Shown here: positions 61,086-64,000 of the stretch, in pieces
Position numbering within the stretch: position 1 is the stretch's first letter
How the letters are laid out: each line of letters begins with the position of its first letter
DNA from: Alphaproteobacteria bacterium
GTDB taxonomy: Bacteria; Myxococcota_A; UBA796; GCA-2862545
DNA: 64,000 nt
Direction: 5' to 3'
Assembly (NCBI GenBank): GCA_020632955.1
Contig: JACKEO010000001.1
Location: forward strand, 203,501 to 267,500
Translations under genes and position numbers: made by a program
The notes under the pieces: generated by a model
The model's input: the letters and a program-made list of their open reading frames with translations, nothing else
Told to the model about the DNA's origin: nothing
Database searches by the model: none

Positions 61086-62389
61086 GCGCGCGCCCCCCTC
61101 TCCCCGACCGGCTCCGCCCCCAGCACCTGGGCGAGCTGGTGGGCCAGGAGCGCTGGCTCGGTCCCGAGGGCATCCTCCGCCGCGAGCTGGCCACCGGCAG
61201 CCTGTCCTCGCTGGTGCTGTGGGGTCCGCCGGGCTGCGGCAAGACGACCCTCGCCCGGCTGCTCGCCGCCGAGGTGGGGGCCCGCTTCGTGCCGCTGTCG
61301 GCGGTGCTGGACGGAGTGAAGCGCCTGCGCGAGGTGGTGGACGAGGCGGAGACCGAGGCCGCCGGGGGCCTCCTCCCCGCGCCCACCGTGGTCTTCGTCG
61401 ACGAGATCCATCGCTGGAACCGCGCCCAGCAGGACGCCCTGCTCCCGCACGTGGAGCGCGGCACGGTGGTGCTCGTGGGCGCCACCACCGAGAACCCGAG
61501 CTTCGAGCTCGTCGCCGCCCTGCGCTCCCGGCTGCGCATCGTGCGCCTGGAGCCGCTGTCGCGCGAGGCCGTGCGCACGCTGCTCGACCGGGCCCTCACG
61601 CACCCCGACGGCGTGGCTCGCCCGGACGTCACGGTCACCGAGGAGGTGCTGGAGGCACTCGCCACGGTGGCGGCAGGCGACGCCCGGCGCGCGCTCCTCG
61701 ACCTCGAGCGGGTGGTGCGCGTCGCGCCCCCCGACGCCACCCTCGGCCTCGACGAGGCCCGTGCCACGCTGCAGCGCGCCGACCTCCGGCACGACCGGGA
61801 CGGCGACGACCACCACGACGTGGTCTCCGCGCTCATCAAGAGCCTGCGCGGCTCCGACCCCGACGCCGCGCTCTACTGGCTCGCGCGCATGATCGAGGGA
61901 GGCGAGAGCGTCCGCTACATCGCGCGCCGGCTGGTGGTCTTCGCCGCCGAGGACGTGGGCAACGCCGACCCCCGCGCCCTCGCGGTGGCCGTGGACGCCT
62001 TCCACGCCGCCGAGCTGCTCGGACTGCCCGAGGCGCGCATCCCGCTCGCCCAGGCCGCCACCTGGCTCGCCTGCGCCCCCAAGAGCAACGCCGCCTACAA
62101 GGGCATCGACGCCGCGCTCGAGCTGGTGCGCCGCACCGGCGCCGCGCCCGTCCCGCTCCACCTGCGGAACGCGCCCACCGCGCTGGCCGAGGCCGAGGGC
62201 TTCGGACGCGGCTACCGCTACCCGCACGACCACCCGTACGGCGTGGTCCGCCAGCGCCATCTTCCCGAGGGGTTGGGACCCCAGGCCTTCTACCGGCCCA
62301 CGCCCTACGGCGACGAGAAGACCATCCGCGAGCGCCTCGCCTTCTGGGCGCAGAAGCTTGCCACCCGCCCCCCGGAGGAGGAGGGCTGA
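61082..62389 (+). CDS. rarA: replication-associated recombination protein A (AAA+ ATPase)
   Basis: RarA (MgsA) acts at stalled replication forks. The 435-residue protein has Walker A VLWGPPGCGKTTLARLLA, Walker B VVFVDEIHRWNRAQQDALLP, sensor 1 VGATTENPSFELVAALRSR, and the C-terminal oligomerisation domain, PDAALYWLARMIEGGESVRY with IARRLVVFAAEDVGNADPRA; the YRYPHDHPYG and FYRPTPYGDE end is typical. The ATG overlaps the preceding stop (ATGA). It ends at a TGA inside an inverted repeat shared with the convergent VWA gene. Confidence 0.95.
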   Translation: MSARPPLPDRLRPQHLGELVGQERWLGPEGILRRELATGSLSSLVLWGPPGCGKTTLARLLAAEVGARFVPLSAVLDGVKRLREVVDEAETEAAGGLLPAPTVVFVDEIHRWNRAQQDALLPHVERGTVVLVGATTENPSFELVAALRSRLRIVRLEPLSREAVRTLLDRALTHPDGVARPDVTVTEEVLEALATVAAGDARRALLDLERVVRVAPPDATLGLDEARATLQRADLRHDRDGDDHHDVVSALIKSLRGSDPDAALYWLARMIEGGESVRYIARRLVVFAAEDVGNADPRALAVAVDAFHAAELLGLPEARIPLAQAATWLACAPKSNAAYKGIDAALELVRRTGAAPVPLHLRNAPTALAEAEGFGRGYRYPHDHPYGVVRQRHLPEGLGPQAFYRPTPYGDEKTIRERLAFWAQKLATRPPEEEG

Positions 62390-62436
62390 TCACGCTCGCT
62401 GGCGTCCCGTCTGCGGGCGCCGGCCGCGATCAGCCC
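62383..62436. terminator. inverted repeat holding both convergent stop codons
   Basis: GGGCTGATC at 62383-62391 and GATCAGCCC at 62428-62436 are perfect inverted copies of nine bases, 36 bases apart, and each contains the TGA of one of the two convergent genes (rarA and the VWA gene). It is probably a bidirectional terminator. Confidence 0.5.
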
Positions 62437-63560
62437 GCGTTGCCCGAGGTGTCGGTGGTGCCCGGCGTGGAGAGGAACTCGTCGTCCTCCTCCGGCTGCA
62501 GGCCGCGCAGGAGCTGGTAGCGGATGAAGACCTCGGCGCGGGGGCTGGGGACCCAGTCCGTCATCACGACCGAGTTGCGCTCGGCGTTGTAGCGGTAGGG
62601 GAAGCAGGCGGTGAGGCCGAGCTCCCGGCAGACGTCGCCCACCTTCTTGGTGCCGACGATGAGGCGCTCGTCGACGCCGTCGTTGTAGCGGCCCTCGTCC
62701 TCGACCCACACCTGGAGCGTGCCGGGCACGGGGACCTCGGACAGGTAGTACTCGCGCCGGAGGCCGGCAGCCTGCAGGCCGAGCTCGCGGAGCACGCCCG
62801 ACCAGTCCTCCTCGCAGATGGACTCGAAGATGCCGCCCACGGTGCGCGTGACGTTCTGGTAGACGCCCGCGGGCGCCGCCTCGGTGTCGGCGTTCGAGCA
62901 GCCCAGCGGCGGCGGGCCCACGATGGACGAGAAGGTGACGGGCGTGTCGGCGTCGGGCTTCAGGTTCTGCAGGAAGTTCGAGAACTCGAAGCGGTTCGTC
63001 TGCGGCGCGGACTGATCGTCCTCGTCGGAGATGATGACGATGTGGAGGGCCGCGTCCTCACGGTAGAAGCCCTCGTTCGCCCGGCGGATGGCGTCGTTGG
63101 GCGCCGCGAGCGCGAACTGCGTGGCGAGCAGGCCCTTCTCGGAGAACGAGCCCGTGGTGCCGAGCCGCGCCATCTCGCTGAACAGCAGGACGGGGTTGGG
63201 CGTCTCGTCGGTGAGGTAGCGGTAGCCGCCCTTCTCGATCAGCTTGCCGCGCTGGGACTTGTCCTCGGTGTCGGTGGACACCAGGCCGATGTGCCAGTCG
63301 AGGCCGGAGTCGACGAAGAAGCCGATGAAGGCGTCGAAGTTCTTGCCGAGCTTCACCTGCTCCTCGGACATCGAGCAGGAGTTGTCGACCACCCAGAGGA
63401 CGTCGACCTGCGGCTTGACCACCTGGACGATGCGGTCGGTCTTCTCGGGCGTGGCGAGCACCGGAGGGTTCTTGTTCCCCGCGCTCAGGTCCTTGAAGCT
63501 GATCTCGGCGGCATTGCACGCACCCACCAGGAGCGTCGCCGCGAGCAGGGACCGCCGCAT
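62430..63560 (-). CDS. von Willebrand factor type A domain lipoprotein
   Basis: A 376-residue lipoprotein. Signal peptide MRRSLLAATLLVGAC with lipid-anchored Cys15. A VWA domain runs from about residue 50 with the metal site DNSCSMS (Asp59, Ser61, Ser63), followed by DWHIGLVSTDTED, and HIVIISDEDDQSAPQ with a second metal-site Asp; a region with two cysteine pairs and a mixed beta part follows to the end. Such lipoproteins are numerous in Myxococcota and are surface or periplasmic proteins of unclear role. The ATG at 63560 has GGAGG six bases upstream. Confidence 0.88.
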   Translation of the reverse strand: MRRSLLAATLLVGACNAAEISFKDLSAGNKNPPVLATPEKTDRIVQVVKPQVDVLWVVDNSCSMSEEQVKLGKNFDAFIGFFVDSGLDWHIGLVSTDTEDKSQRGKLIEKGGYRYLTDETPNPVLLFSEMARLGTTGSFSEKGLLATQFALAAPNDAIRRANEGFYREDAALHIVIISDEDDQSAPQTNRFEFSNFLQNLKPDADTPVTFSSIVGPPPLGCSNADTEAAPAGVYQNVTRTVGGIFESICEEDWSGVLRELGLQAAGLRREYYLSEVPVPGTLQVWVEDEGRYNDGVDERLIVGTKKVGDVCRELGLTACFPYRYNAERNSVVMTDWVPSPRAEVFIRYQLLRGLQPEEDDEFLSTPGTTDTSGNAG

Positions 63561-64000
63561 CTCGAACCTCCGTCGCCGCCAGGATCCGTCCATCCCCAGC
63601 GCGACGGCGCAGCATACACGATCCCGACACACGCCCGCAACCGGGGTGGAGGGGGGCGTTCGATCCTGGTGGGGGAGATCGACAGCCGCCACAGAGGCAC
63701 AGAGGGCGCAGAGGTCGGCACAGAGCCTGGAAGGCACCGGCGGGCGCCGTCCTCTGTGTCTCGCGATCCAGGCGCTGTCGGACGACCGGCTCTGCAGGGC
63801 GGCGACGCCAGGCAGGTCGACCCCACCACGAGACACGGAGCAGGGGAACGCCCTCCGGCGGGGCAACCCGCCGCCCTGGACATGGACACCCTCCTCCGAG
63901 GCCCTCTCCGGGTCCGCCTGGCCACCCGACCCGGCGATCCCTTCCGCCCCGCCCCCCCTCGTGCAGGCCTCTGCGCCCTCTGTGCCTCTGTGGCGGCTGG
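63561..64000. other. 440-base non-coding end of the window
   Basis: No credible gene on either strand. The stretch up to 63682 includes the promoter side of the VWA gene. The rest is occupied by the inverted-repeat element described separately. Frames that appear open here are shadows of the repeat and have no start or usual codon pattern. Confidence 0.6.
63683..63999. repeat. 317-bp element bounded by 32-bp perfect inverted repeats
   Basis: Left end 63683-63714 reads CAGCCGCCACAGAGGCACAG onward; the right end 63968-63999 is its exact reverse complement, ending CTCTGTGCCTCTGTGGCGGC with TG. The 253-base interior has further inverted pieces (CTGTGTCTCG near 63755 and CGAGACACGG near 63828). 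Motifs such as CTCTGTGCCTCTGTGG recur in intergenic regions of many bacteria, as I recall, so this looks like a small mobile or intergenic repeat. It ends one base before the window end. Confidence 0.8.

Noticed and set aside
63485..63925. Short open frames in the last 440 bases
   Set aside because: They arise from the inverted-repeat element and lack ribosome sites and normal codon use.

Overview
The window is a 64 kb piece of a very GC-rich bacterial chromosome, densely coded on both strands. The gene content points to Myxococcota or a close deltaproteobacterial relative: an AgmX/PglI-type C-terminal domain protein next to TolQ/TolR-type motor subunits and large TPR proteins (relatives of the Agl-Glt gliding machinery), kelch and von Willebrand lipoproteins, an NtrC-type regulator, and several very large outer-membrane proteins. 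This is inference from gene families; no rRNA is present.

Layout. 0-2.35 kb: rpsP-khpA-rimM-trmD-rplS, all minus. 2.4-8 kb: an acyl-CoA carboxyltransferase subunit, a TPR lipoprotein, pgeF, a kelch lipoprotein and nadD. 8-14.4 kb: murI and a CtpA-type protease converge on lolA and ftsK across a 45-bp tandem repeat. 14.4-29 kb: an envelope machine on the minus strand, comprising polysaccharide export protein, outer-membrane barrel, AgmX-like TonB protein, two ExbD/TolR proteins, one TolQ protein, a GltE-like TPR lipoprotein and two long TPR proteins. 29-34.6 kb: dacB, then an outer-membrane domain fused to an SppA protease and an NtrC-type regulator. 34.7-43.5 kb: tRNA-Phe, then a long minus-strand housekeeping block (yceD-rpmF-plsX-acpP-rpiB, then glyA-nrdR-ribD-ribE-ribB-ribH-nusB-ferredoxin). 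43.6-44 kb: tRNA-Gln and two tRNA-Glu. 44-51.7 kb: a GT-C-like membrane protein, a DUF456 protein, a Ski2-like helicase with an RG-rich insert, and phoB-phoR-phoU. 51.9-63.6 kb: a three-module metalloprotease/propeller/barrel protein, a lytic transglycosylase, a second SppA, a run of small proteins ending in an MreB-like actin and RarA, and a VWA lipoprotein. The last 440 bases are non-coding and hold a 32-bp perfect inverted repeat.

Quality. From about 8.4 to 21.4 kb nearly every gene is broken by single-base shifts, mostly in G/C runs, while the other roughly 50 kb are intact. Essential genes such as murI, lolA and ftsK are hit, so I read these as sequence errors and give full gene spans, naming the breaks.

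The most interesting content is the contiguous Agl-Glt-like machine, where one of the two TolR subunits has Asn where the proton-carrying Asp should be, together with the unusual fusion proteins (barrel-SppA, protease-propeller-barrel, RG-box helicase).
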